Source: Sipunculus nudus | Taxonomy: Eukaryota; Annelida; Sipuncula; Golfingiida; Sipunculidae | Direction: 5' to 3' | DNA: 64,000 nucleotides | NCBI GenBank assembly: GCA_026874595.1 | Contig: CM049311.1 | Span: 39,142,676-39,206,675, forward strand | In this document: positions 25,566 to 38,400 of the stretch, in pieces | How the letters are laid out: the number at the start of each line of letters is the position of its first letter | Position numbering within the stretch: position 1 is the stretch's first letter | Translations under genes and position numbers: made by a program | Notes under the pieces: model-generated | The model's database searches: none | What the model was told of the DNA's origin: nothing | The model's input: the letters and a program-made list of their open reading frames with translations, nothing else

Positions 25566-26403
25566 CTAAGCTTGCTTTACTTCAGCCTGCAGGAGCTGTT
25601 GCATGCTGTTGACAGTGCTTTGATTTGAGTGGCCGATTTCATAGATTGTGCTCAAAGTGTCAGTAGATGGGGAGTTTGTTGTAGTTTCTGGATTATCCAC
25701 AGAGCCCACTACTGCCTCTGTGGAGACAGCTGGTCCAAGAGTAGCTGTCTGAGCAGCTTGATGAGCAGCTGCCAGAGTAGTTTGCTGTTCTTGTATTCTT
25801 CCTGGTATTGGCAGCAGAGCTTGTGTCGCGTCTCTTGATTTGATTGCATCTGGAAGAATCAAGTCATTGAGCTTAGGTTCATTCATGGAGGAAGACCTAC
25901 ATGTTGACAAGACATCTTTATCTGCCGATGACCTTCGAAGAGTGAACCCTACACTATCACTCCTGGGAGTTGACAAACCGACATCATTCCGCTCAGCAAA
26001 AGTCCCCTCCCCTTCTGTGTTGCGCCGACTACGGATTACACGATTGCCGCTCCCATTCAGCCATGATTCGACTTTATCAAGACCCGAGCCCAGTGAATCA
26101 GGCACAGCTACACTGAGGTGATTGAGCTTGGGCCCGTTCAGTGATGGTATTAATGACTTACTCTCCGGCTGCCGACTGTCTCCCCTCATCAGGACCTCTA
26201 GGTTACTACGACTGGAGACAGGACTGCTCTGGTAGAGATTTGCCAGCAGTGATTTGTTAAGTCGATTATGCTTCTCTAGCGAGGACTGTAACCCAGAGGA
26301 AAATGTAGGTTTATTGTAGACATCCAGCTGAGACCCTGCCTGGACGTGTACTCCTTCCATGATGGTCTCCATGGGAACCAACTTTTGATCATCTTCGCTT
26401 AAA
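25566..26403 (-). CDS. BEST: Bestrophin coding exon 9 (C-terminal tail and stop)
   Basis: The acceptor CATTTTTTGCAG ends at 26404 and the stop TAG is at 25568-25566. It is one 838-nt exon giving about 279 residues: [20 protein letters not shown], then a Ser/Thr/Asn-rich and Gln/Ala-rich sequence with no recognised domain. The clusters around [13 protein letters not shown] and [11 protein letters not shown] look like basophilic kinase sites (RRSS). Bestrophin tails are normally divergent and disordered. The reading frame is open throughout and more GC-rich than the surroundings, so it is real coding sequence. Confidence 0.9.
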
Positions 26404-29400
26404 CTGCAAAAAATGGTATAAGAATAAAAGCTCATTAGAGTTTACTTTTTAAACCGCTCTCTCAATGAAACTCTTTTGAGGTATATTTCAGGTCACTGTT
26501 AAAATAGATATTTTTCATAAAGAATTATTAGGTATGGAACAGATTAAATAACTAGTTTATCACACATATATGGATGTATCAAGACTATATTCTGAGAATC
26601 AAATGGAACAGTCAATTGTATTTATAACTAGTTACAATTGATTATTTTTGGCCAATCAGAATGGGGAAATTTTAAATTAAATAAAACTACAAGGTTTTCT
26701 TAATAAAACTGCAACTAGTACCTCAGTCAGTCAAGAACAGTATGTACAAAATTCACAAACATAACATGTTTATAGCAGGCACAACTCATCAAAATTCACT
26801 AACATAAAATGTTTAAAGCAGCCACAACTGATCAAAATTCACAAACATGATATGTTTATAGCAGGCACAACTGATCAAAATTCACCAACATAACATGTTT
26901 GAACCCGCCACAACTGATCAAATTCACCAACATAACATGTTTGAAGCAGTAACAACTGATTAAAATTCACCAATATAACACGTTTGAAGCAGCCACAACT
27001 GATCAAAATTCACCAACATCAAATGTTTGAACCCCCCACAAATGATCAAACTTTACCAACATAACATGTTTGAAGCAGCCACAACTGATCAAAATTCACA
27101 AACATAAAATGTTTAAAGCAGCCACAACTGATCAAAATTCACAAACATAATATGTTTATAGCAGCCACAACTGATCCAAATTCACCAACATCAAATGTTT
27201 GAACCCCCCACAAATGATCAAACTTTACCAACATAACATGTTTGAAGCAGCCACAACAGATCAATATTTAACAACATTACAAGTTTTAACTAGCCACAAC
27301 AGATCAATATTTAACAACATTACAAGTACTAACTAGCAACAACAGATCAATATTTACCAACATAACACGTTTGAAGCAGCCACAACTGATCACTTGAGAA
27401 AGTACTGTGGTTCTCTTCATATTCGCCAGGTTAATATTTCGCGATTTTCACCTTTTAACTTTTTTGTGAGTTTAATTTTTCGCCATCTGGCCAAACAATA
27501 ACCTACACAGAGTATATCCCTTGTTGTATGATTAGAATATACAAAATCATACTATTGAAAGAAGCCCAAATGAATATCAGATGAGTAGAAATAATTGTTT
27601 ATTGTTGGCAGATAATTTGACAGATCTGATCATTATAATACCTACCTTATTGAACCCTGACCTCCTAATTATATATATTTCACATGGCCCTATCAGGGAC
27701 TGCAATTTTCCATACAGACAAAAACCCAGATGTCTGTAGTATGTCAAATAAGAAGTCTGTAAATATAAAAGTGATGAATTATCTCCTTATGATGGAAAGC
27801 CAGTAAAAAAACAGATAACAGATCAACAAAGTTCTGAATCTGATGCCAAGCATGACTGGAGGACATCCAGACCGCATGAAAGAGCAGAATAGAGGTGATC
27901 CTAATTAAACCAACATCCAAATAACATATGAACATAAGTTCACTGCCTTCTTCATTCAGAATAAATCTTCCTACCAAGAATCCACTAAAAGATCTCTAGT
28001 TGAGTATTCATGCTGAAAGAAAAACAAACCACTTAACTACCATATGCTAATGAAACCATAACAGATGAAAAGCCTCTCATGAAATATCGTTGTTATTACC
28101 AAAAGCTGTGCCTCTATTGATAACATTCATCCTTCTGTCTCTTGATTTGATGTTGACACCATGGCTGGTTAACTAGTCTATCAGCAGTGTGGGAGGTACC
28201 TGAGAAGTCCCACTGTGGCACAGTTGCTATGGTTTATCATATTACTAACCTCAGATGAGCAGTAGAGCCAGTGAATGCTTCCCTCATTGTTTTGATGGTG
28301 GAGTTTGTGTATGGAAGGTGGTCAGGAGGCAGCTCTCCCCAGAATGCATCACGCTCCAGCCGAGGGTAAACCATGTACAGATCATCCACTACCAGCAGTG
28401 AAATCTGATGTGAAAAAATGAAACTTGTCCAGGTCTTATATAGATACACTTTTGAATTTTCTTATGGCACTTACAAGTTACAGTAAAAAATTTTTAAAAT
28501 ATTAGGCTCCACATTAAAACTAGGCCAACATGACCATTGTTATAAAATAATTTGGGGTTTCTATGATAACACATGGAAACAAACCCCACCTCATTCTTTT
28601 TTTATGAGGATACATACATAGCCTGTAGCGAGCAATGTGAACCCAATAATGACTGACAAAGCCACATACTTATATATGAGGTCAAGCAGCATTATGCTAT
28701 GACAGCATTATTTTGGGGAGTAAGGCAGTATTCCTCTCCCAAATACAAGTAATAGGGCAACTGCACTGGAAATCTAGCTCAGGAAACAAATATTTTTGTA
28801 TTTTTTTACCATGCCTTGAAGCCTAAATGTACACTATTACCTAAATGGACCACCCCTTATATGGGAAAAGGATTTTAAAATTAAACTAGACTTACCTGTA
28901 AGTTGAAGTTTGATTATGATTTAACTCTCATCTGGATCATTTAGGGATTATACAATATGTGCGTGCGCATGCGCGGAGATCAATCTTTACAGCTGAGTGT
29001 TCATGGCAGAGATAATACAGGGTGGGCGACAAGGGTTGGGCGTATAATCCCTAAATGATCCAGATGAGAGTTAAATCATAATCAAACTTCAACTTACAGG
29101 TAAGTCTCGTTTAATTTTAAAATTTAACTCTCATCTGGTCATTTGGGATTCTACGAGATTTTAAAGCTGTCATGAACACGAACACACAGAAAAAAGTTAC
29201 AAACTTTATTAACAATTGCCAAGTACAAAACTCGTGTGTGGTACATCATGTATATAGTTGACAGGAATGTGCCAGTTTGTACTTATTATGTGACACATAT
29301 TAGTTACTAGCTGCGTGAAGTTCTGATATTGCATAAACGTCCTGTTAAGTTGTGGGTTTATGATAGTATTTTGCAAAGGTATTTTTATTGGTCCAACCAG

Positions 29401-32400
29401 CAGTCCGTATTATTGTGGCGATGGGTACATTGGCAGCAAAAGCTTTACTGGTTGATGCTGACCTAGTACTGTGCGCCTTGAAAATGTTCACATCTATTCA
29501 AGCATCTGACATTACTGTCTTAATCCACCTGGAAACAGTGTCCTTGCTAACTGGTTTGTGTGGTTTACTAAAACTAAGAAACAGTTTTGAACTATCACTA
29601 CTCCTAAGTGTTCTGGTCCTTGCTTAATATTTATGTAAAACAGTTAAAACACAAAGTCTGCAATCATCAGGGAATGGAGGCAAAAGAATCTGTGGTTGTT
29701 CCCTTCCTAGCTTAGACTGTTTACCAGTCTGTTAATATGAAACACAATTCCTGAGTTATGCCTAGCCATGGTTGTGATATCCATAAGGTGAATGGACTGG
29801 CACCTTTGTCCAGAGATTAGTGCTATGAGCATAACTAACTTGTGTTATGAATTCTCAGAGATAAGCTGCTGAGTGGTGATAACTGTTTTAAGTATTTGAG
29901 CACTGTCTGTATCCCAGGTTAACTGATACTTGGGGAAGGCAGGCCTGCTATTGAAAACACCCCTTATAAATCGCTTGACAAGCAGATTAGACCCAAGTGT
30001 AGTATTATCATTAAACTGTATCCGAGCAGAAAGGGATGATCTGGCTGTGCAAATTGCACTATAGCGTAATCCTGATTCATATAAATCTGTTAAAAAGGCT
30101 AAGATCTGTGACAAATTTGTTTGTAGCGGATCAAAATTTTGTGTAATACAGAAGTTAATCCATTTTTTGATGTAGGTACCATATTGCCGCTTTGTTCCAG
30201 TCCGCCATGATTCCAAAATAATCTCTCCAGTTTTACCTGAAATGCCTTTCTTTTGCAGACTTTCCCTGATAGCAGACATGCAATCAGTTTCATTTTTTGT
30301 GACAGTGGGTGCTTTATCCCCTCCTTGTGTGGCAAGCTGAGAATCTTGTTGGTAGGTGGTAGGAGGACTGGTTCCCTGCACAGCAGTCTCAACATGACTG
30401 GGAACCAAGTCTGAGTCGCCCATAATGGTGCAATGATCAACACATCTGCTTTGTCCACCTGTATTTTCTGCAGGACCTGATTCATTAAGCTGAAAGGAGG
30501 GAAGGCATAGTTTATTTTTCCTGACCAGCTCTGTTTAAACGCATCAATACTTTGGGCACCTGGGTCTGGTTTCCATGCAAAATAGGCACTTGTTTTGTAG
30601 TTTAACCTTGAGGCAAACAAGTCTACTGCAATTTTACCAAAATGAGATGTCAGAGTATTAAAAATAGCTGAATCAAGTGTCCATTCAGTCCTGTCATTAA
30701 AGACCCTGCTTTGTTTGTCAGCTTCCACATTGTGTATACCAGCTATATGAGTAGCGCTAAGGTGAATATTGTGTTCAATAGCCCAGTTCCAAATTGATGA
30801 TGTAATATCATTACAGCAATATGAGCGATTTCCCCCCATATTTTGTATATATGCAACTGCAGTGCTGTTGTCCATTTGTAACTGAACATGTTTACCTATT
30901 AAGTACTCTTTGAATGATTTGAGACCAAGCTGAGTAGCCTTTAGTTCTAAAACATTAATATGATCTGATGTTTCATGTTCAGCCCATCTACCCCCAGTAC
31001 TCATGTTTTGGAAAACTGCACCCCAACCTTGTGTGGATGCATCCGTTTGAAGGGAGCAGTCACAATTGTGAACATTTATGGGTTTAAGCATGTCAATGTT
31101 TACTATCCACCATTTCATGTACTTTAATGATTGGTGGCTAAATTCCATGTTTGCATCAAATTTGCCTTTACTTAACTGCAGTGCTCTGATTTTTTCAATT
31201 TCTAAGGATCTGTAGTGAAGCTCACCATAATGGACACCAGGTAAAGCTGAAACTAAGCAGCCAATCAGTTTAGCTGCTTGCCTGATTGTACACTGAGGCT
31301 CACTGATCCTGTCTGTAAGCAATTTGACCAGGTTAGATTTTTTCTCAGCTGTCAACATGATTTCCATTGTGTGAGAATTTAAGGTAAACCCTAAATAGTC
31401 AATAGCATGTACCGGTTTAAGTACAGACTTTTGTTCATGCACAAAAAAACCCAGTGATGTCAGTAATTGAACTGCGTCACTGATATTTTCCTGACAGACT
31501 AATTCCGACTCAGCCTGCAAGTACAAATCATCCAGATAAATACTGGATATGTGTGCTTTTAATGTCAAGTGTGCCAAAACAGGTTTCATCAATTTTGTAA
31601 AAATTCTGGGTGCTGATGCGAGACCATTTGGAAGGCAGGTGTAATTGTAGAGTTTACCTTCCCATCTAAATTTGAGATACTTTTGGTAACATTGTGCTAC
31701 AGGAACTGAATAATAAGCATCCTTCAGATCCAGTGATGCCATAAAACAGTTTGGTGTCGTTAGATTCAGACAGGTTTGCATAGTGTCCATCTTAAAGTGG
31801 TGGTATTCAATAAATGTATTCAGATATTTCAAGTTTAATATCATTCTGTGGGTACCATCTTTTTTGGGTCTGAGAAACACAGAGGACACATATTGAAAGG
31901 CTCTTCAACAGAAGGTACAATAACCCCTTTTGAGAGCAGTTTCTCTACTTCCCGGTCAATTATTTCTTTTTCTGATGTGCTAAAATTTGACAACCTAGGT
32001 TCAGAAAATTGAACGGGTGTATTGGAAAACTCTAATGTGACACCTGTGACATACTTTAATATCACTGGATCTGAAGTCAGCTTGTGCCATTCAGGTAGGT
32101 AATTTTTAATATTACCAGCAGGAAAACTCTGACTTACAGACTGATCTAGTGTCTGGCCTTCTTCTGGGGCCTGAACCCTGGCCACACAGCAGTCGGCTGT
32201 TTTGGTCTCCTGTTTGCCTGATTCATCCTGTGGCTTTTCCCTCCTAAAAAAGGATTGTTCCCTTTGAATCCATAGCTGCTGCCTGTACCCTTTTGTTTCT
32301 GTTTGTAGCTGTAGTTTGGGAATTTGGTTGCTTTTTCAGCTTTGTTTGCAATCTTCCTTGCCTCTTCAATGTTCTTGACATTCTGATCAAGATTGTCACC

Positions 32401-35400
32401 AAACAGCTGCTTGGTTACAGGGTTCAGGGGCGATGCGAGGGTTTTGTATTGCTCATTTATGTCTGGTTTTATGTTATCTCTCCTGTGCATTGATATCTCA
32501 AAGGCAAGCCCAGCTAGTAGGGTGATACCATCACTTAGCTTTTAAAGCATGTCCACAGGGCCCTGCATAGTTCCATTTCCCTAAATGTGTTTAGTACAAG
32601 CATCTGCCACTTGCAGGAATGGGGTTAGTCCACTGAACATAAACTTTGCCAGTTCTGCATGGTCTTGTCATTGAACCTTGTGACAGGTCTTAATGACCCC
32701 CACAGCTTTTGGTTACATCTGATCTGTGTCATGTAGGTATTGTTATTTGGAGGAAAGTATTCCTTGGCTTTTTCATCCAGCAATTTCTTAGACATGCCTG
32801 TATGTAAAATCGTGTCCATCAGTTTAGCCATTTTTTCGTGAATGTCAGGCCCTCTTGCTTCTTCACTGCTTACCGCTGCGTATAGTTCGTTCCAACAATC
32901 CAGCCCCTGCGATTCTGACTCCTCAGCACGGGCGCTGTCCTGATTATCCATATCTAATAATCTGCTTCGTTTTACTTGTGGTTCCTGATCCCAAGTATCA
33001 TCATCTCTGTCAGACACTGCGGGCCCATCATCGTCACTGACACTGACAGGTGCCTCTCGCCGGCTGTCATCATATGCCTCTTTAAGTTCTCCCACAACTG
33101 GTGCGAGTTTCTCAAGCATGGTGCTGATTGAGCCCATTTGTGTTTTAGGCGTCTTTAAGTTGCTTTTCACCTGGTCATAGTCTCTTGTTTTATCACTATT
33201 GCTGCTGCTGCTATGCGAGCGTGACCGCTCATGATGTTTGGACGATCCCGGGTGACATTGCTTATCGTGCGGCCATCTTTGTTTGTGTCATGTGACCTCT
33301 TGTGAGAGCTCAGGTCTAGGTCACCTGATTTGGCTTGGTATTGTTCTTTAATGGGTGACCCAATTTTCCGCGGCTCAGCGCTGACGCCACCATCTTGGCT
33401 TGAAATGGCTTGTGCCGTGCTTCCCCTGGGTCTGGTTTCCATGCAAAATAGGCACTTGTTTTGTAGTTTAACCTTGAGGCAAACAAGTCTACTGCAATTT
33501 TACCAAAATGAGATGTCAGAGTATTAAAAATAGCTGAATCAAGTGTCCATTCAGTCCTGTCATTAAAGACCCTGCTTTGTTTGTCAGCTTCCACATTGTG
33601 TATACCAGCTATATGAGTAGCGCTAAGGTGAATATTGTGTTCAATAGCCCAGTTCCAAATTGATGATGTAATATCATTACAGCAATATGAGCGATTTCCC
33701 CCCATATTTTGTATATATGCAACTGCAGTGCTGTTGTCCATTTGTAACTGAACATGTTTACCTATTAAGTACTCTTTGAATGATTTGAGACCAAGCTGAG
33801 TAGCCTTTAGTTCTAAAACATTAATATGATCTGATGTTTCATGTTCAGCCCATCTACCCCCAGTACTCATGTTTTGGAAAACTGCACCCCAACCTTGTGT
33901 GGATGCATCCGTTTGAAGGGAGCAGTCACAATTGTGAACATTTATGGGTTTAAGCATGTCAATGTTTACTATCCACCATTTCATGTACTTTAATGATTGG
34001 TGGCTAAATTCCATGTTTGCATCAAATTTGCCTTTACTAAACTGCAGTGCTCTGATTTTTTCAATTTCTAAGGATCTGTAGTGAAGCTCACCATAATGGA
34101 CACCAGGTAAAGCTGAAACTAAGCAGCCAATCAGTTTAGCTGCTTGCCTGATTGTACACTGAGGCTCACTGATCCTGTCTGTAAGCAATTTGACCAGGTT
34201 AGATTTTTTCTCAGCTGTCAACATGATTTCCATTGTGTGAGAATTTAAGGTAAACCCTAAATAGTCAATAGCATGTACCGGTTTAAGTACAGACTTTTGT
34301 TCATGCACAAAAAAACCCAGTGATGTCAGTAATTGAACTGCGTCACTGATATTTTCCTGACAGACTAATTCCGACTCAGCCTGCAAGTACAAATCATCCA
34401 GATAAATACTGGATATGTGTGCTTTTAATGTCAAGTGTGCCAAAACAGGTTTCATCAATTTTGTAAAAATTCTGGGTGCTGATGCGAGACCATTTGGAAG
34501 GCAGGTGTAATTGTAGAGTTTACCTTCCCATCTAAATTTGAGATACTTTTGGTAACATTGTGCTACAGGAACTGAATAATAAGCATCCTTCAGATCCAGT
34601 GATGCCATAAAACAGTTTGGTGTCGTTAGATTCAGACAGGTTTGCATAGTGTCCATCTTAAAGTGGTGGTATTCAATAAATGTATTCAGATATTTCAAGT
34701 TTAATATCATTCTGTGGGTACCATCTTTTTTGGGTCTGAGAAACACAGAGGACACATATTGAAAGGCTCTTCAACAGAAGGTACAATAACCCCTTTTGAG
34801 AGCAGTTTCTCTACTTCCCGGTCAATTATTTCTTTTTCTGATGTGCTAAAATTTGACAACCTAGGTTCAGAAAATTGAACGGGTGTATTGGAAAACTCTA
34901 ATGTGACACCTGTGACATACTTTAATATCACTGGATCTGAAGTCAGCTTGTGCCATTCAGGTAGGTAATTTTTAATATTACCAGCAGGAAAACTCTGACT
35001 TACAGACTGATCTAGTGTCTGGCCTTCTTCTGGGGCCTGAACCCTGGCCACACAGCAGTCGGCTGTTTTGGTCTCCTGTTTGCCTGATTCATCCTGTGGC
35101 TTTTCCCTCCTAAAAAAGGATTGTTCCCTTTGAATCCATAGCTGCTGCCTGTACCCTTTTGTTTCTGTTTGTAGCTGTAGTTTGGGAATTTGGTTGCTTT
35201 TTCAGCTTTGTTTGCAATCTTCCTTGCCTCTTCAATGTTCTTGACATTCTGATCAAGATTGTCACCAAACAGCTGCTTGGTTACAGGGTTCAGGGGCGAT
35301 GCGAGGGTTTTGTATTGCTCATTTATGTCTGGTTTTATGTTATCTCTCCTGTGCATTGATATCTCAAAGGCAAGCCCAGCTAGTAGGGTGATACCATCAC

Positions 35401-38400
35401 TTAGCTTTTAAAGCATGTCCACAGGGCCCTGCATAGTTCCATTTCCCTAAATGTGTTTAGTACAAGCATCTGCCACTTGCAGGAATGGGGTTAGTCCACT
35501 GAACATAAACTTTGCCAGTTCTGCATGGTCTTGTCATTGAACCTTGTGACAGGTCTTAATGACCCCCACAGCTTTTGGTTACATCTGATCTGTGTCATGT
35601 AGGTATTGTTATTTGGAGGAAAGTATTCCTTGGCTTTTTCATCCAGCAATTTCTTAGACATGCCTGTATGTAAAATCGTGTCCATCAGTTTAGCCATTTT
35701 TTCGTGAATGTCAGGCCCTCTTGCTTCTTCACTGCTTACCGCTGCGTATAGTTCGTTCCAACAATCCAGCCCCTGCGATTCTGACTCCTCAGCACGGGCG
35801 CTGTCCTGATTATCCATATCTAATAATCTGCTTCGTTTTACTTGTGGTTCCTGATCCCAAGTATCATCATCTCTGTCAGACACTGCGGGCCCATCGTCGT
35901 CACTGACACTGACAGGTGCCTCGCGCCGGCTGTCATCATATGCCTCTTTAAGTTCTCCCACAACTGGTGCGAGTTTCTCAAGCATGGTGCTGATTGAGCC
36001 CATTTGTGTTTTAGGCGTCTTTAAGTTGCTTTTCACCTGGTCATAGTCTCTTGTTTTATCACTATTGCTGCTGCTGCTATGCGAGCGTGACCGCTCATGA
36101 TGTTTGGACGATCCCGGGTGACATTGCTTATCGTGCGGCCATCTTTGTTTGTGTCATGTGACCTCTTGTGAGAGCTCAGGTCTAGGTCACCTGATTTGGC
36201 TTGGTATTGTTCTTTAATGGGTGACCCAATTTTCCGCGGCTCAGCGCTGACGCCACCATCTTGGCTTGAAATGGCTTGTGCCGTGCTTCCCCGTGAGGCC
36301 GTGGGACATCCTTTGTCCCCAGCGCCGTCTGTCGGGCTCTTCAGTGACGCCGAGCTCTCGCTGTTTGCCGATGACCTTTTCTGTTGGTCAGACTGAACTA
36401 GATCAGTACACGGCGTAATACAAGCAGCAGTTGGGCCAGCATCCCTTGCTGAAGCCCCATGCTTGCTCTTGAGGGCTTCCTCCAGAATTGCCCCGACCAA
36501 ATCGCCGGAATTTCTATCTGACATGGTCCACCAAGTGGTTGATCGTTTGCTCCCAAACACAACCTATCAGTCCAGGTAAATATAGCACGTCGATGATCGC
36601 AAATAACGGTGATATTACTCTGATAAAATACATGAAACTCAAAGATGTCTTTCTCCTTCAACAAGCGAACGCAAAATTGATCTCCGCGCATGCGCACGCA
36701 CATCTCGTAGAATCCCGAATGACCAGATGAGAGTTAATTTCTAACTCAGCATCCTTGTAAATTGCCCAGTATGTTTGTTAAATTTCTGGCTGCATACAAG
36801 CAAGGCCCCATCAAGTTTTGTGACTGACAACTAAGTCATGCAGTGCATAGGAAATCACAGTTAACAGAGGATGGAATTACACTTTGTTTCCTATATTCAC
36901 CAGTATTCTTTTGTCTTAAATAAAAAATGCAATGTCTATGCAATGAGATAGATGGATGACCCCTGCAGTGCAGTTTTCCATCTGACTGGTCAGTCAAATA
37001 TAAATGCATCATGATCAAGTCATGTTTTAACAGCCAAGGGGACCATGGGAGCCCACTATCACTGACCTTATAGCTTGTTCACCCTGCCAACACCTCTCTG
37101 TTTTTATATACCGGTACTGTTCTGCAGTCATTTAAATTGCCCTTCACACTGGTGACAGTGTCAGACCTTATAAATTTACCTAAACATGAGATTCACTGGC
37201 CACAAATTTACCTGTAGGTTCCTGTCAATGATCCAGTTCATCTCAAAGTCATCCTCATCCTCCCCAAATGGATTTATAAGCTGCTCTGCCACCTATCAGA
37301 AGTGTAAATGGTACGAATGTTTCATGAAGATAATGTTAAAAAATCACTTTAAGGTGGGGAATAAATATCAAATTTATTTCACATTGAAAAGGCTGCTTAA
37401 TATTTCATATTACAGTTACAAATGTTTTATGTTTATCTAATCATATTTTAAACTTACATAATTGCCTTATTGTCTCTGCTAGGAGGAAAAGTGTTCATCA
37501 AAGTTTGTGTTTATGTGTTTTTGTTCTCAACATAACTTATGCAATCAGGATCTCAAAAACTTTTCAGGGCATTTTTGAAATTGGCCAATGATGAATCAAT
37601 TAGATTTTGGTGTGGTTCCGGAATATGATCAGGATTAAAAAAAGTCATCAAGAAATATTCACTAATGTAAGTCACTTAAGCATGATTGATCAGTAGGAAT
37701 ATTTTTGCCGAACAAGTTTCAGTTGAATAGAACCACATGACCTTAATAAGAGCTCATTCTGACTGACCTTGATCCATCCCATGTAGAAGAAGAACTGCAG
37801 AATGGTGAAGACAGGTACATAAAGATCTACTGTATGACCTTTGTAACCTTGAGCTGGGTCCAAGAACTGACGACCAAACAGACATCCGACAAAGAAAGTG
37901 TACACTGCTAGTGTGGTTACCTGAAAAAAAGTGTGGGTTATCTTCTTAGAAATGGGTACAATGCTAGAGTGGTTATCTTCTGATAAATGCTTACATGCAA
38001 CCCAAAACAATTGTTTGTGGCACCACTTGACTTATATACAACATAACTATTTGAGATGTATAGACATTCAAAATTTCAGGCAAATATGTCAAATCACTCC
38101 TGAGAAACTTATATAAGCAGGTACATACACTGCAAAAATCATTGTATGTGGCAACATTAGTTTGAGTACAAGAAAGCCACTGAAGATACATGGACATGTC
38201 AAAATTTCAGGCTGATACATCATACTTCTCTTGAGTATGTGCAACTGGCTGACAGAGCCTGGCTTACAAGGCATCCCCAAGCTCCCCTCCCCCCAAACAA
38301 GCTAATGCAGAAAGGTGTGGCTACTACACTGACTGAACTCATTGCTAAACCTGAAACAGTTGGCAGACCATCAAAGCTATATATTGATGCAGACTGAAAC

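Larger units (their letters stand above)
30559..36290. repeat. 2866-bp tandem duplication inside the DIRS element
   Basis: Unit 1 is 30559-33424 and unit 2 is 33425-36290. Matching landmarks are all offset by 2866. The breakpoints share only a 2-bp CC. I noticed three substitutions between units (31173 versus 34039, 33030 versus 35896, and one near 33057 versus 35923). Confidence 0.9.
28872..36737 (-). mobile_element. DIRS1-like tyrosine-recombinase retrotransposon with internal tandem duplication
   Basis: An element of 7866 bp (about 5000 bp without the duplication) in a bestrophin intron, in the same orientation as that gene. Order on the - strand: 5' inverted terminal repeat, gag remnants, RT/RNase H, tyrosine recombinase, internal complementary region, 3' inverted repeat with a 49-nt extension. 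This is the diagnostic plan of the DIRS1 group, which replicate through RT and integrate a circular DNA with a tyrosine recombinase instead of a DDE integrase, so no target-site duplication is expected and none was seen. All reading frames are damaged, so the copy is non-autonomous. A 2866-bp segment covering gag and most of RT/RH is present twice in tandem. Confidence 0.9.

Noticed and set aside
33316-33426. Fusion of RT/RNase H to a new C-terminal domain
   Set aside because: The extra residues come from reading across the tandem-duplication junction into gag sequence in the wrong frame.
30099-35051. Possible endogenous retrovirus or Gypsy element
   Set aside because: There are no LTRs, DDE integrase or envelope frame. 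The tyrosine recombinase, inverted repeats and ICR point to DIRS.
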